Source: Mycobacterium vicinigordonae
Lineage (GTDB): Bacteria > Actinomycetota > Actinomycetes > Mycobacteriales > Mycobacteriaceae
Direction: 5' to 3'
Assembly: GCF_013466425.1 (NCBI RefSeq)
Contig: NZ_CP059165.1
Location: forward strand, 1,550,001 to 1,614,000
DNA: 64,000 nucleotides
In this document: one piece after another, positions 15,359 to 25,006 of the stretch
Layout of the letters: the number at the start of each line of letters is the position of its first letter
Numbering within the stretch: the stretch's first letter is position 1
Made by a program: the position numbers and the translations under genes
The notes under the pieces: model-generated
Databases searched by the model: none
What the model saw: only the letters and a program-made list of their open reading frames with translations
What the model was told of the DNA's origin: nothing

Positions 15359-15487
15359 ATAGCCACCGTAGGAGACGGTCCACCCTTAAGGCAGGGACCG
15401 CCAGTACCGGGTATAAGCAGCGACTCCCTGCCCAGCTGCGCGGCGCCTAGGTTCAAGACAGATGAACCACAGCAGATAGGGATCGAC

Positions 15488-16405
15488 ATGGCCGACAACA
15501 ATGACGCGCAGACCGCTTTCGACAACTTCGTCCAGCTCTGGACGACCGGAACCACAGCGGGCCGCCGCGCCCCGGTCTACCGGCGCCCTGACGAGGTCGG
15601 TCTGGACTACGAGGACGTCTTCTTTCCGTCGATGGACGGTGTGCCGCTGGAGGGCTGGTTCATCCCGGCCGACTCCGACCGGTTGATCATCCACAACCAC
15701 TTTCTGCCCGGCAACCGCTACGGCTACCCCGGTCACCTGCCGGAATTCGGTGGCTTGGGCGGCTTCGAGGTCAACTTCCTGCCCGAGTACAAAGCGCTAC
15801 ACGACGCCGGCTACAACATCCTGGCCTACGACATCCGTAACCACGGCATGAGCGGCCAGGGCAACGGCGGTATCGCCGGCATCGGGCTCACCGAATACCG
15901 CGACGTGATCGGCTCGCTGCGCTACGCCGCCTCCCGTCCGGACACCAACAAGATGAAGAAAGCGCTGCTGTCGGTCTGCCTGGGTGCCGACTCGACTGCG
16001 GTGGCCTGGTCCAAGCACCCCGAAGAGTTCTCCGAGATCCAGGCCATGGTGATGCTGCAGCCGGTCTCGGCACGCTATGTCGTCGAAGAGTTCGTCAAGT
16101 CCGTCGGCATCGAGGACGGCTACGAGGAATTCGAGAAAGCTGTGCACGACCGAACCGGGTTCCATCTGTCCGAGCAGTCGCCGCTCGAACACGTCAAGGC
16201 GGTGACCGTCCCGACACTGGTGGCACAGGTGCACGACGACACCATGACCCGCCCGCAAGACGTTCAGGACATCTACGACGCCCTCCCGGTGGCCGAAAAG
16301 AGCCTGCACTGGATCCAGGGCACCGACCGCCGGTTCGACGGCTACAACTACTTCGGGATCCACCCTGAGGTCGCGGTCGGGTGGTTCGACAAGCACATCA
16401 ACTGA
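15488..16405 (+). CDS. Alpha/beta hydrolase with Cys in the nucleophile position
   Basis: 305 residues from ATG at 15488. The core shows ILAYDIRNHGMSG, a nucleophile-elbow-like KKALLSVCLGADSTAVAW, a VHDDTMTRP acid loop and a C-terminal His-containing IHPE segment. The elbow reads S-V-C-L-G instead of G-x-S-x-G and puts Cys164 where Ser is usual, like the GxCxG of dienelactone hydrolases. Possible substrates are small esters or lactones, but this is inference. It is divergent from the MmyB-like regulator, which probably controls it. Confidence 0.8.
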   Translation: MADNNDAQTAFDNFVQLWTTGTTAGRRAPVYRRPDEVGLDYEDVFFPSMDGVPLEGWFIPADSDRLIIHNHFLPGNRYGYPGHLPEFGGLGGFEVNFLPEYKALHDAGYNILAYDIRNHGMSGQGNGGIAGIGLTEYRDVIGSLRYAASRPDTNKMKKALLSVCLGADSTAVAWSKHPEEFSEIQAMVMLQPVSARYVVEEFVKSVGIEDGYEEFEKAVHDRTGFHLSEQSPLEHVKAVTVPTLVAQVHDDTMTRPQDVQDIYDALPVAEKSLHWIQGTDRRFDGYNYFGIHPEVAVGWFDKHIN

Positions 16406-16568
16406 GCGCTAGCCAGGTAACGTGACCGGATCGCCTCACGGACGGGCGGGAACATGAAGGAGGATCGTCGAAGAGGGCGTTGCTGTACACGGCGCGGCTG
16501 GTGCGGCACAATGTTATTGGGAGCAGACCGCCGGTTTTGCCCGCAGGCATCTGGCGGGGGGCGACGGT

Positions 16569-17003
16569 GTGGACCGTATCGCCGAACTGGGGGAGAAGAT
16601 CGTCGCAGCGACACCGATCGCGGGGTTGCCCTTGTATGCGGGATGGCGCACAATGCCGCTGGCCGACGATGCACCGGCGCGAGCCCTGCAGGTGATGTTC
16701 ATTCTGCGCGAGCTGCGGGCGGGCGTGCACTTCAACGCCCTCAGCATTTCCGGTGTCAGCCCGGTCGAAGCGCACATGCTCAACAAGGGGACCGAGTACA
16801 CGAGGATGTTCGGCTGGCCCGAGCCGTTCGCCGACGGTGCGGACAAGAAGAATCGCTACGCAAAGGTCGAGCAGGCGACCAACCGCCGGATGGCGGAACT
16901 CATGGCGGCGGCCCTCAGTCGCGACGAGGTCGATGAACTTGCCCGACTCAGCGCCGCCGCGCTGTCGTCTTTACAGACCAAGGTGCCTGTGGAAAACGCC
17001 TAG
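16569..17003 (+). CDS. SCO6745-family protein, probably 5'-truncated
   Basis: 144 residues from GTG at 16569. The sequence IAGLPLYAGWRTMPLADDAP and ARALQVMFILRELRAGVHFN match the C-terminal half of the SCO6745 family, whose members are usually well over 200 residues. Reading upstream, the same frame stays open to 16458 and still looks family-like (ARRHLAGGDGVDRIAEL), but it meets a TGA at 16455-16457 and lacks a standard start. Only 50 bp separate that stop from the hydrolase gene, so the N-terminal half is missing. It is either a short functional version or a remnant. Confidence 0.58.
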   Translation: MDRIAELGEKIVAATPIAGLPLYAGWRTMPLADDAPARALQVMFILRELRAGVHFNALSISGVSPVEAHMLNKGTEYTRMFGWPEPFADGADKKNRYAKVEQATNRRMAELMAAALSRDEVDELARLSAAALSSLQTKVPVENA

Positions 17004-17021
17004 CGGTGTTTAGCTTGCGGC

Positions 17022-17687
17022 ATGGCGCACCAAGCTAGGTCTCGTTGGCGCACGCAGGTCGTGATCCGGTTGATCGTCGCGGCGGCGGTCGGTGTCATCG
17101 CGGCGACGCTGGTTCATTTCCTGGCGGGCTTGCGGTATGCGCCCAGCGTCGGCTGGATCGCCGCGGCAGCCACCTACCTGGTGTGGACGTGGATCGTCGT
17201 GCTACCGATGGACGCGGCGAAGACGCGCGAGCACGTTGAACCCGAGGACCCGCCCCGTGGGTGGCTGACTGACGCGGTGATTCTGACGGCGAGTGTCGCG
17301 AGTTTGGCCGGCGTCGAGCATCTGCTGGCCGCCGGATCGAAATCCGGGGCGGAGAAGGACATCGCCGCGGCGGTCGGGGTGGTCAGCATCATTGCCGCGT
17401 GGTGCGTCGTGCATACGGTGTTCAGTGTTCGCTACGCCGACATCTACTACTCCGACGCCAACGACGGCATCACTTCGATCGGCTTCACGGGCTCCGACAA
17501 TCCACGGTTTCTCGACTTCTTCTATCTCGGGTTCACCATCGGCATGACCTACCAGGTCTCCGACACCAGCTTGCAGACCGGCCAGCTGCGCCGTATCGCG
17601 CTCGCGCAGGCGTTGCTGTCCTATCTCTTCGGTGCCGTGATCTTGGCGGTCACCATCAATCTCGTGGTCGCGCTGAGCAATTCATGA
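17022..17687 (+). CDS. DUF1345 membrane protein
   Basis: 221 residues with four or five hydrophobic segments (about 13-35, 43-62, 84-104, 113-135 and 195-218). The DUF1345 signature is clear in HTVFSVRYADIYYSDAND and the following FLDFFYLGFTIGMTYQVSDT segment, ending with LSYLFGAVILAVTINLVV. The family is an inner-membrane protein of unknown function. It lies 18 bp after the SCO6745-type gene and ahead of an MFS transporter. Confidence 0.85.
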   Translation: MAHQARSRWRTQVVIRLIVAAAVGVIAATLVHFLAGLRYAPSVGWIAAAATYLVWTWIVVLPMDAAKTREHVEPEDPPRGWLTDAVILTASVASLAGVEHLLAAGSKSGAEKDIAAAVGVVSIIAAWCVVHTVFSVRYADIYYSDANDGITSIGFTGSDNPRFLDFFYLGFTIGMTYQVSDTSLQTGQLRRIALAQALLSYLFGAVILAVTINLVVALSNS

Positions 17688-17805
17688 CCTTGCACCAGAC
17701 GTCCTTATGCCCTCCGACGATCTCGAACAAACCAAGGCGGTCACCGACCCGCCATGTGAACGCGGCATGATGTTTCCGTCCGCCCGGTGACGGGAAAGCG
17801 AACGT

Positions 17806-19281
17806 GTGCGCGAGGAGCCGATCATTTCGACGTCCGATGGGGTGACCGGATCGATCCGTAGCCTCATCCCCGCCCGCATTGACCGGCTGCCCTGGTCGGC
17901 GTTCCACACCCGGATGGTGGTGGCGCTCGGTGTGGCCTGGGTGCTCGACGGGCTGGAGATCACCGTGGCCAGCGCGGTGGCCGACACACTTACCGCCCCC
18001 GAGACGTTGCACCTGTCCGCTGCGGCCGTCGGGTTCGCCGCGACCATCTATCTGATCGGCGAGGTGGCCGGGGCCTTGTTCTTCGGGCAGCTGTCCGACA
18101 AGCTGGGCCGACGCAATCTGTTCATGGTCACCTTGGCCGTCTACCTGGTGGGCAGCGCGCTCACCGCCTTCACCATGGGGAACAGCGCCGGCTGGATCGC
18201 GTTTCTCTACGCCACCCGATTCGTTGCCGGCACCGGCATCGGTGGCGAGTACGCGGCCATCAACTCGGCGATCGACGAGCTGATCCCGGCCCGCTACCGG
18301 GGCCGCGTCGACATCGCCGTCAACGGCACCTACTGGGCCGGGGCGATACTCGGGACGCTCGGCACATTCGTCTTCCTCAAGGTGATCGATCTGAGCCTGG
18401 GCTGGCGACTGGCCTTCCTACTTGGTCCGGTGCTGGCGCTGGTGATTTTGCTGGTGCGTCGCAATCTGCCGGAAAGTCCGCGCTGGCAGGTGATGAACGG
18501 CCGCACCGAAGAGGCCGAGAAGTCCATCGCCCATATCGAAGAGGAGGTCCGGGCCACCGGCGCCACCCTGCCCGAGGTCGACGAAAGCAGGGCCATCGAA
18601 CTCAAGCCCGCCGAGAAGATCGGCTACCTGGCGCTGACGCGGGTACTGTTCCGCGACTACCCCAGCCGCTCCGTGCTCGGTGCATCCCTGATGATCAGCC
18701 AGTCGTTCCTCTACAACGCGATCTTCTTCACCTACACCCTGGTGCTGGGCAAGTTCTACCACGTGTCCAGTGCGTCGGCGCCGCTCTACCTCGTCGCGTT
18801 CGCAGTAGGAAACTTGTTGGGGCCGTTGATGCTTGGGCGCTTCTTCGATACGATCGGCCGCCGCAAGATGATCGCCGGCACCTATGTTTCATCCGGTTTG
18901 CTACTGGCCGTCAGCGCGGGCCTGTTCGAGGCCGGCGCCCTCAACGCGATAACCCAGACTGTCGCCTGGTGCCTCATCTTCTTCATCGCCTCCGCCGGCG
19001 CCAGCGCCGCCTATCTGACGGTCAGCGAGATCTTCCCGCTGGAGGTCCGGGCCAAAGCGATCGCGGTGTTCTTCGCCATCGCCCAGAGTTTCGGAGCGCT
19101 GGGGCCGGTCATCTACGGTGCGCTCATCGGTGACGGCGCCAACCCGACGATGCTGTTCCTGGGTTACTTGCTGGGTGCGGTGGTGATGATGGCCGGCGGC
19201 TTGATTGCCTGGTTTCTCGCCGTCGATGCCGAAGGCAGATCGTTGGAGGACATTGCCACCCCATTGGCGGCCAACCGCTGA
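17806..19281 (+). CDS. MFS transporter, sugar/metabolite porter type
   Basis: 491 residues from GTG at 17806 with twelve predicted membrane helices. The loop 2-3 motif GQLSDKLGRRNLF and its second-half counterpart LGRFFDTIGRRKMI are both present, as are GTGIGGEYAAINSAIDELIP and RYRGRVDIAVNGTYWAGA, typical of the sugar porter / metabolite:H+ symporter branch. The insertion between helices 6 and 7 (about 225-270) is acidic. Substrate cannot be told from sequence. An in-frame start inside a high-GC gap is chosen because the N-terminus resembles relatives. Confidence 0.86.
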   Translation: MREEPIISTSDGVTGSIRSLIPARIDRLPWSAFHTRMVVALGVAWVLDGLEITVASAVADTLTAPETLHLSAAAVGFAATIYLIGEVAGALFFGQLSDKLGRRNLFMVTLAVYLVGSALTAFTMGNSAGWIAFLYATRFVAGTGIGGEYAAINSAIDELIPARYRGRVDIAVNGTYWAGAILGTLGTFVFLKVIDLSLGWRLAFLLGPVLALVILLVRRNLPESPRWQVMNGRTEEAEKSIAHIEEEVRATGATLPEVDESRAIELKPAEKIGYLALTRVLFRDYPSRSVLGASLMISQSFLYNAIFFTYTLVLGKFYHVSSASAPLYLVAFAVGNLLGPLMLGRFFDTIGRRKMIAGTYVSSGLLLAVSAGLFEAGALNAITQTVAWCLIFFIASAGASAAYLTVSEIFPLEVRAKAIAVFFAIAQSFGALGPVIYGALIGDGANPTMLFLGYLLGAVVMMAGGLIAWFLAVDAEGRSLEDIATPLAANR

Positions 19282-19395
19282 ACGAGGTGTTTCTATGTCG
19301 CGACCGCATTGAGCAGGCAGTGGACGTTTGCTATGGATAGTCTCTGACGGTGAGGCAACGCTCGTGGGACCAACCGGAGCTCGAAAGGTAGGTCA

Positions 19396-22300
19396 GTGGT
19401 CTTCCGTGCAGACCAGGAGATCGGCATCGATCTCGCCGCAGTCGATTGGTCGTCGACACCACTAGGTCCCGTCGAAGCGTGGCCACAGAGCCTGCGTACA
19501 GCCGTCGATATCCTGCTCTCGTCTCAATTTTCGATGTGGATGGGGTGGGGGCCCGACCTCACGTTCTTCTGCAATGCCGCCTATCGCCGCGACACCCTGG
19601 GACGCAAATATCCCTGGGCGTTGGGCCGGCCGGCCCGCGAGGTGTGGGCCGAGATCTGGTCTGACATCGGGCCGCGTGCCGCCCGCGTCCTCAGTGCGCA
19701 GGAATCGACCTGGGACGACGGGTTGATGCTTTTCCTGGAACGGTCCGGCTACACCGAGGAGACCTACCACACCTTTTCCTACAGCCCGCTGCGAGACGAT
19801 GACTCGCGCGTGGTCGGTTTGCTGTGTGTGGTCAGTGAGGACACCGGGCGGGTCATCTCACAGCGCCGGATGTCGACGTTGCGTGAACTCGGTTCGGATC
19901 CGAGCGTGGTGCGCACCGAGCGGCAGATGCTCGACTTCGCCGCCCAGCAGCTCGAGCGCAATCCCTACGACCTCCCGTTTACCCTCACGTACCTCTTCGA
20001 CAACGACGGGCAGGCGCACCTGGCCGGGGCCAGTGGCATCGAGGCCGGGCATCCGGCTGCACCGCAAACGCTGCCCGGCAACGACTCGTCGGTGTGGCCC
20101 GCCGACAAGGTGGCCCGAGGCGAGGCGCAACTCGTCGAGCTGGACGGCGCCGCGATGGGCTTGCCCAGCGGCGCCTGGCGTAAGCCGCCAGTCCAGGCGC
20201 TCGTCGTGCCGCTGCGGCAGCAGGGTGGATCGCCGGTCGGGTTCCTGGTGGCGGCGCTGAACCGGCACCGGGAACTCGACGACGGCTACCGCGGCTTCGT
20301 CGAATTGGTTGCCGGGTACATCGCGACGGGTGTGAGCAGCGCCCGCAGCTACGAGGCTCAGCAGCAACGCGCCGAGGCGCTGGCCGAACTCGACCGCGCA
20401 AAAACCACGTTCTTCTCCAACATCAGTCACGAGTTCCGCACGCCCCTCACCCTGATCCTGGGACCGGTCGACGAGTTGCGGGCCCGGCCGACCGGTGTGG
20501 ACGACTACGCGCGTCAAGAACTCGAACTCGTGCACCGCAACGGACTGCGGCTGGCCAAACTGGTCAACACACTGCTCGATTTCTCCCGTATCGAGGCGGG
20601 GCGGATGCAGGCTCGATTCTCCGCCGTGGACCTGGCATCCATCACTGCCGAGCTGGCCAGCGTGTTTCGGTCGGCGATCGACCAGGCAGGGCTGACGTTC
20701 ACGGTGGACTGTCCTGCGCTGGACGAACCGGTGTACCTGGACCGCGAGATGTGGGAGAAGGTGGTGCTCAACCTGCTCTCCAACGCGCTGAAATTCACTT
20801 TCGCCGGGTCGATCACCGTCCGGGTGTCCCGGGACGACGACCACGCGGTCGTCACCGTCGCCGACACCGGAATAGGCGTCCCCGCCGCCGAAATGCCCCG
20901 GCTCTTCGAGCGCTTCCATCGCATCGAATCGGCGCGCGCCCGATCCACCGAAGGTAGTGGGATCGGATTGGCCCTGGTCAAGGAGCTGGTGGGGTTGCAC
21001 GGCGGAACCATCAGCGCCGACAGCCGCGAGGGCACCGGCACCACGTTCACCGTTCGGCTTCCCTTCGGCGCCGCCCACCTGCGCAGCGACGAAGTGGTCA
21101 CGTCAGGGCAGGCGGCGACACCGGCTTCTTCCGGGGTGATCGCCGAGCCGTTCGTCCTGGAAGCCTTGCGCTGGCTGCCGGGGGCGTCGACATCGACGGA
21201 GGTCGGTACGGTCCCAGACGTCACGGTCGAACCTCGCGGGTCGCGGGTGTTGGTGGCCGACGACAACGCCGACATGCGCGAATACCTGACCAATCTGCTG
21301 CGCGCTTCCGGCTACGAGGTCAGCGGCTACAGCGACGGTCTGCAGGCGCTCGATGCGATCCGCATCCAACTTCCCGATCTGGTGATCAGCGACGTCATAA
21401 TGCCGGGTCTGGACGGTCTGGCCTTGCTTGCGGTGCTGCGCAAGGATCCGCGCACTGCCGCGCTGCCCGTCATACTGCTGTCCGCGCGGGCCGGCCAGGA
21501 GGCGGCGGTCGAAGGCCTACTCGCCGGCGCGGACGACTACCTGGTCAAACCATTCGCGGCCGCCGATTTGCTGGCCCGGGTTCGCGCCAATGTGGAGTTG
21601 ACGCGGTTGCGTAACCATCACGCGCGCTGGCGCACCGCGCTGGTGGACTCGCTACAGGAAGCGTTCTTTGTCTGCGACGAGTACGGTGCCGTCGTCGAGA
21701 TCAACGCCGCCTTCAGCGAGATCCTCGGCTTCGGTCCGGAAAACCTGCCCTATGAGCCCATCCATCCCTGGTGGCCGACCGCCGAAACCGACGCCGACGC
21801 CTACCGACAGGTCGAAACGGCGTTCGGCGCGATGCTGACCCAGGCGCAGGGCACCTTCACTGTTCCGCTGGTTCACCACGACGGGCACCGGCTGTGGGTG
21901 GCGGTGTCCTTCAACCACGCTGAGGATCCCGACACGGGCCGCCGGGTCATGGTGGGCACGTTGCGCGACGTGACGGCCGAGCACTATATGGTGCAGCGGC
22001 AGACCGCGCTGGCCGCGCTCAATCAGCAACTGGTACAAGCAGATACGTTGGACGACGCGCTGCGCGGCGCGGCCGAGGTGCTTCGCCGCGTGTGGCAGGC
22101 TCGGCGCGTTCTGGCGGTCACGTTCGTCAGCGATTCGTCCACGGAGCGGGCACCGGACCTGGTCTGCGCCGGGGAACCGATCAAGTGGGGCGACCTGACG
22201 CCACAGCGGCGGAGCCTGATGGAGTCGTTGCGCGACGCCGATCTGCTCACCACCGTCACCGAGGAAGCGGGCACGGCCGGCATCGCACTGCAACAGCCTC

Positions 22301-23508
22301 GCGGCGTGCTGGTGATCTGGGTCCAGTTGGCCGAGAAGCGCGCGTTTACTCCCGAAGACCACACGTTGCTGACGGTGTTGGCCGGACGGCTCGGGCAGGG
22401 TCTGCAGCGCGTCTATCAGTTGGACGTGCAACGCGAAACCGCGGTGGCGCTGCAGCACGCGATGCTGGGTCCGGCTGACCTGCCCGGTGGTATCGCGGTG
22501 CGCTACCTCCCCGCGAGCCGCCCGTTGCAGGTCGGCGGCGACTGGTACGACGTCGTGGATCTCGGCGACAGCCGGATAGCCCTTATCGTCGGCGACTGCG
22601 TCGGACACGGATTGGCGGCCGCTACGGTGATGGGCCAGTTGCGTAGCGCTTGCCGCGCCCTGCTGCTCGAGCAATCCGGCCCCAGGGCCGCCCTGGCCGG
22701 ACTGGATCGCTTCGCGGCGCTTCTCCCCGGCGCGCGCTGCACCACGGCATTCTGCGCGGTGCTCAACTCCGATACCGGCGAGCTGGTGTACGCCAACGCG
22801 GGCCATCCGCCGCCCATCCTGGTCTACGCCGACGGCACCAAGGTGATGCTGGACGGCGAACATGGGCTGCCATTGGCGCTGCGACCGGAGTGGGATCGGC
22901 CCGAATCGCGCATCACGATGCCGCCGCGGGCAACACTGTTGCTCTACACCGACGGCCTGGTCGAGCGCCGCGGCATGTCATTGGACGACGGCATGTCGCG
23001 TGCCGCCGATCTGGTGCAGGACGGCCGTTCGCAGTCCCTCGACGAGGTTGCCGATCATCTGATGTCCGACTTGGAGCCCGCGGGCGGCTATCCCGACGAC
23101 GTGGCCGTGCTGCTGTATCGCCAACCAGCGCCGCTGGCAATGGAATTCGTCGCCGACGCCGAACAGCTCGCCGGAAGTCGGGCTGCCCTGCGCAGCTGGC
23201 TGACTCAGGTGGGGGTCGAGCCAACCCAAATCCAGGACGTGTTGACGGCCGCCGGTGAGGCCGTCGCCAACGCGATCGAACACGGCCACCGCGACAAGCC
23301 GCACGGCACCGTCTCGCTGCGTGCCACCGCGGTGGTGGACCGCCTTCAGGTGACCGTCACCGACAGCGGCGTGTGGAAGCCGCCTACGAAGGTGCCTGGC
23401 ATGAGTCGCGGTCGTGGCATCGCCTTGATGCGAGTTCTCATGGAGGACTTCAGCATTCACTCCACCGATGCCGGCACCACGGTGCACATGTACGCGAGGA
23501 TCCCGTAA
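19396..23508 (+). CDS. Hybrid histidine kinase / response regulator / PP2C phosphatase / anti-sigma-type kinase fusion
   Basis: 1370 residues from GTG at 19396. Domains in order: PAS-like sensor (about 20-150), GAF (165-320), HisKA with H345 in [10 protein letters not shown], HATPase with N463, DTGIG (490-494) and GSGIGLAL, receiver (615-735) with phospho-acceptor D666 in [11 protein letters not shown] and K718, second PAS (748-860), second GAF (870-1010), SpoIIE/RsbU PP2C domain with GGDWYD (D1049), VGDCVGHG (D1067), YTDGLVE (D1186) and DDVAVLL (1234-1235), and a C-terminal RsbW-like HATPase with N1292 in [12 protein letters not shown]. All catalytic residues looked for are present. No transmembrane segment is evident. 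It could sense a signal, phosphorylate its own receiver, and thereby set the balance of phosphatase and kinase acting on the STAS protein encoded next. Confidence 0.93.
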   Translation: MVFRADQEIGIDLAAVDWSSTPLGPVEAWPQSLRTAVDILLSSQFSMWMGWGPDLTFFCNAAYRRDTLGRKYPWALGRPAREVWAEIWSDIGPRAARVLSAQESTWDDGLMLFLERSGYTEETYHTFSYSPLRDDDSRVVGLLCVVSEDTGRVISQRRMSTLRELGSDPSVVRTERQMLDFAAQQLERNPYDLPFTLTYLFDNDGQAHLAGASGIEAGHPAAPQTLPGNDSSVWPADKVARGEAQLVELDGAAMGLPSGAWRKPPVQALVVPLRQQGGSPVGFLVAALNRHRELDDGYRGFVELVAGYIATGVSSARSYEAQQQRAEALAELDRAKTTFFSNISHEFRTPLTLILGPVDELRARPTGVDDYARQELELVHRNGLRLAKLVNTLLDFSRIEAGRMQARFSAVDLASITAELASVFRSAIDQAGLTFTVDCPALDEPVYLDREMWEKVVLNLLSNALKFTFAGSITVRVSRDDDHAVVTVADTGIGVPAAEMPRLFERFHRIESARARSTEGSGIGLALVKELVGLHGGTISADSREGTGTTFTVRLPFGAAHLRSDEVVTSGQAATPASSGVIAEPFVLEALRWLPGASTSTEVGTVPDVTVEPRGSRVLVADDNADMREYLTNLLRASGYEVSGYSDGLQALDAIRIQLPDLVISDVIMPGLDGLALLAVLRKDPRTAALPVILLSARAGQEAAVEGLLAGADDYLVKPFAAADLLARVRANVELTRLRNHHARWRTALVDSLQEAFFVCDEYGAVVEINAAFSEILGFGPENLPYEPIHPWWPTAETDADAYRQVETAFGAMLTQAQGTFTVPLVHHDGHRLWVAVSFNHAEDPDTGRRVMVGTLRDVTAEHYMVQRQTALAALNQQLVQADTLDDALRGAAEVLRRVWQARRVLAVTFVSDSSTERAPDLVCAGEPIKWGDLTPQRRSLMESLRDADLLTTVTEEAGTAGIALQQPRGVLVIWVQLAEKRAFTPEDHTLLTVLAGRLGQGLQRVYQLDVQRETAVALQHAMLGPADLPGGIAVRYLPASRPLQVGGDWYDVVDLGDSRIALIVGDCVGHGLAAATVMGQLRSACRALLLEQSGPRAALAGLDRFAALLPGARCTTAFCAVLNSDTGELVYANAGHPPPILVYADGTKVMLDGEHGLPLALRPEWDRPESRITMPPRATLLLYTDGLVERRGMSLDDGMSRAADLVQDGRSQSLDEVADHLMSDLEPAGGYPDDVAVLLYRQPAPLAMEFVADAEQLAGSRAALRSWLTQVGVEPTQIQDVLTAAGEAVANAIEHGHRDKPHGTVSLRATAVVDRLQVTVTDSGVWKPPTKVPGMSRGRGIALMRVLMEDFSIHSTDAGTTVHMYARIP

Positions 23509-23834
23509 TGGCCACACCGCTGTACCTCATCACCGACCGTGGCGCAGACGGGACGGCGCGGGTGACGGCCACCGGCGAAATCGACCTGAGCAATATCAAG
23601 ACATTCACCCGGGCGTTGACGGCCGCCGGCGAGGGGACTCGTCGGCCGATCACGATCGATCTGAGCGCGGTTCGGTATCTCGACAGTGCCGGTATCAACG
23701 CACTTTTCGATCATGCCGACGCGGTCGACCATCTGCGGGTCATCGTGCATCCCTTACTGATTCGGGTTCTCACGATCAGCGGGCTCAGCAAGATCGCGAC
23801 GGTCGAGTCCGCGACGGCGTCGACCGACGGCTAG
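23508..23834 (+). CDS. STAS-domain anti-anti-sigma factor
   Basis: 108 residues. The ATG overlaps the stop of the upstream fusion gene by one base (TAATG). The STAS fold is clear: VTATGEIDLSNIKTFTRAL, then ITIDLSAVRYLDSAGINALF with Ser60 as the expected phosphorylation site, and a later LRVIVHPLLIRVLTISGLS segment. In partner switching a STAS protein is phosphorylated by an RsbW-type kinase and dephosphorylated by an RsbU-type PP2C. Both activities are present in the adjacent fusion protein, so this is its probable substrate. Its sigma factor or other target is not visible in the window. Confidence 0.92.
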   Translation: MATPLYLITDRGADGTARVTATGEIDLSNIKTFTRALTAAGEGTRRPITIDLSAVRYLDSAGINALFDHADAVDHLRVIVHPLLIRVLTISGLSKIATVESATASTDG

Positions 23835-23835
23835 T

Positions 23836-24145
23836 CCAGCTAGCGCGCCGCGGGCCAGGGAGGTGGCCCAGCGGCTGGTCGCTGCGCTACGCGCCAGTTA
23901 TCCCGCCGCTCGGGAGGCGCAGGTGCTGGACGTCGCCGTGGTGCCCTGGCCCAAGGCCACTTTCTCGTCGCGGGTCGGCATGTCGACGATCCGCCCCGCT
24001 AATCGCACGGCGCTGCCGAACCTGGCGTTAGCCGGCGACTGGACCCTCAATGATTGGCCCACCACCATGGAGGGCGCCGCAAAGCGCCTCGCTCGCGGTC
24101 GATTTGGTTCATGCGGCGCTCGGCGCGGCGGGTGCCGAGGTCTAG
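23836..24145 (+). pseudogene. 3' remnant of an FAD-dependent desaturase / hydroxysqualene-dehydroxylase-like oxidoreductase
   Basis: The frame from about 23836 encodes VVPWPKATFSSRVGMSTIRP and NLALAGDWTLNDWPTTMEGA, the FAD-binding C-terminus of amine-oxidase-fold desaturases of the HpnE/phytoene desaturase type. At about 24080 the frame shifts. In the next frame the expected ending SASLAVDLVHAALGAAGAEV reaches a TAG at 24143-24145. The N-terminal 80-90% of such a gene is missing, since the STAS gene ends at 23834. A 5' deletion plus a one-base frameshift make a pseudogene the best reading. Confidence 0.68.
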
Positions 24146-24155
24146 GGTTGGCCAC

Positions 24156-25004
24156 ATGCCGAAGCTGCAGGGACGACGCGTTGCCATCACCGGAGGGGCG
24201 CAGGGGATCGGCCGCGCGATCGGCCAGGCCCTTATCGCTGCCGGCGCCAAGGTGGCCCTCGGTGACGTGCAGGAGTCCGTTGTCCAGCAGACCGCTGCCG
24301 AACTCGGCACGGCGGCAACGGGTTATCGACTCGATGTAACGGATCCAGCCGGTTTCGAGGCGTTCCTGGACCGCTCGGCCGAGGATCTCGGCGGGCTCGA
24401 CGTACTGGTCAACAACGCCGGCATCATGCCGATCGGACCGTTCCTCAACGAGAACCCCAACGTCACCCGTCGCACGCTGGAGATCGACATTCTGGGGGTG
24501 ATGACCGGAACCCGGCTGGCCGGTGCGCGGTTCGCAGCGCGGGGGTCGGGTCACATCGTGAACATCGCCTCGGCGATGGGCACTCTGGCATCGCCGAACG
24601 CCGCCACCTACTGCGCTGCCAAATATGCGGTGGTCGGATTCTGCGCGTCGCTGCGTCAGGAGTGGCGGGGCAGCGGGGTCAACATTTCGGCGATCTGCCC
24701 CGGCTTCGTGCGCACCGAGTTGATCGCGGGAATGGCGGCGCCCCGCCCGCTGGAACGGTTCCTGGTGGTCAACCCCGAGGACGTCGCCGCCGCGGTGGTC
24801 ACCGAACTGGGCAAGGGCGCCTCGCGCACCGTGTTTGTGCCCAAGTTGGTAGGTCTGGTCTCCCGCGGAACCAGCACCCTGCCGGCCCCGGTCGTCGACG
24901 CTGTCTTCCGGCTGTCCGGCGGCAACAAGGTCACCTCGGAGCTGGACCGCGAGAAACGGGCGTCGTACCAGGCGCGTGTCGAAGGCCGAGGGATTCAGGA
25001 GTAG
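24156..25004 (+). CDS. SDR family oxidoreductase
   Basis: 282 residues from ATG at 24156, ten bases past the remnant's stop. Classical SDR motifs: TGGAQGIGRAIG (NAD(P) binding, about 10-21), NNAG, the Ser of NIASAMGTLAS and the Y-x3-K of ATYCAAKYAVVGF. After the core there is a C-terminal extension (FVPKLVGLVSRGTSTLPAPV) seen in mycobacterial SDRs acting on lipids or steroids. Its substrate is unknown. It is followed after two bases by an ADC-fold gene, so the two are co-translated. Confidence 0.88.
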   Translation: MPKLQGRRVAITGGAQGIGRAIGQALIAAGAKVALGDVQESVVQQTAAELGTAATGYRLDVTDPAGFEAFLDRSAEDLGGLDVLVNNAGIMPIGPFLNENPNVTRRTLEIDILGVMTGTRLAGARFAARGSGHIVNIASAMGTLASPNAATYCAAKYAVVGFCASLRQEWRGSGVNISAICPGFVRTELIAGMAAPRPLERFLVVNPEDVAAAVVTELGKGASRTVFVPKLVGLVSRGTSTLPAPVVDAVFRLSGGNKVTSELDREKRASYQARVEGRGIQE

Positions 25005-25006
25005 CT

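Noticed and set aside
19858..21078. 406-residue minus-strand ORF inside the kinase fusion gene
   Set aside because: The plus strand there encodes intact GAF, HisKA and HATPase motifs; the antisense frame is open because of high GC at third positions.
21652..22863. 403-residue minus-strand ORF inside the kinase fusion gene
   Set aside because: It mirrors the PAS-GAF-PP2C coding region and shows no domain of its own.
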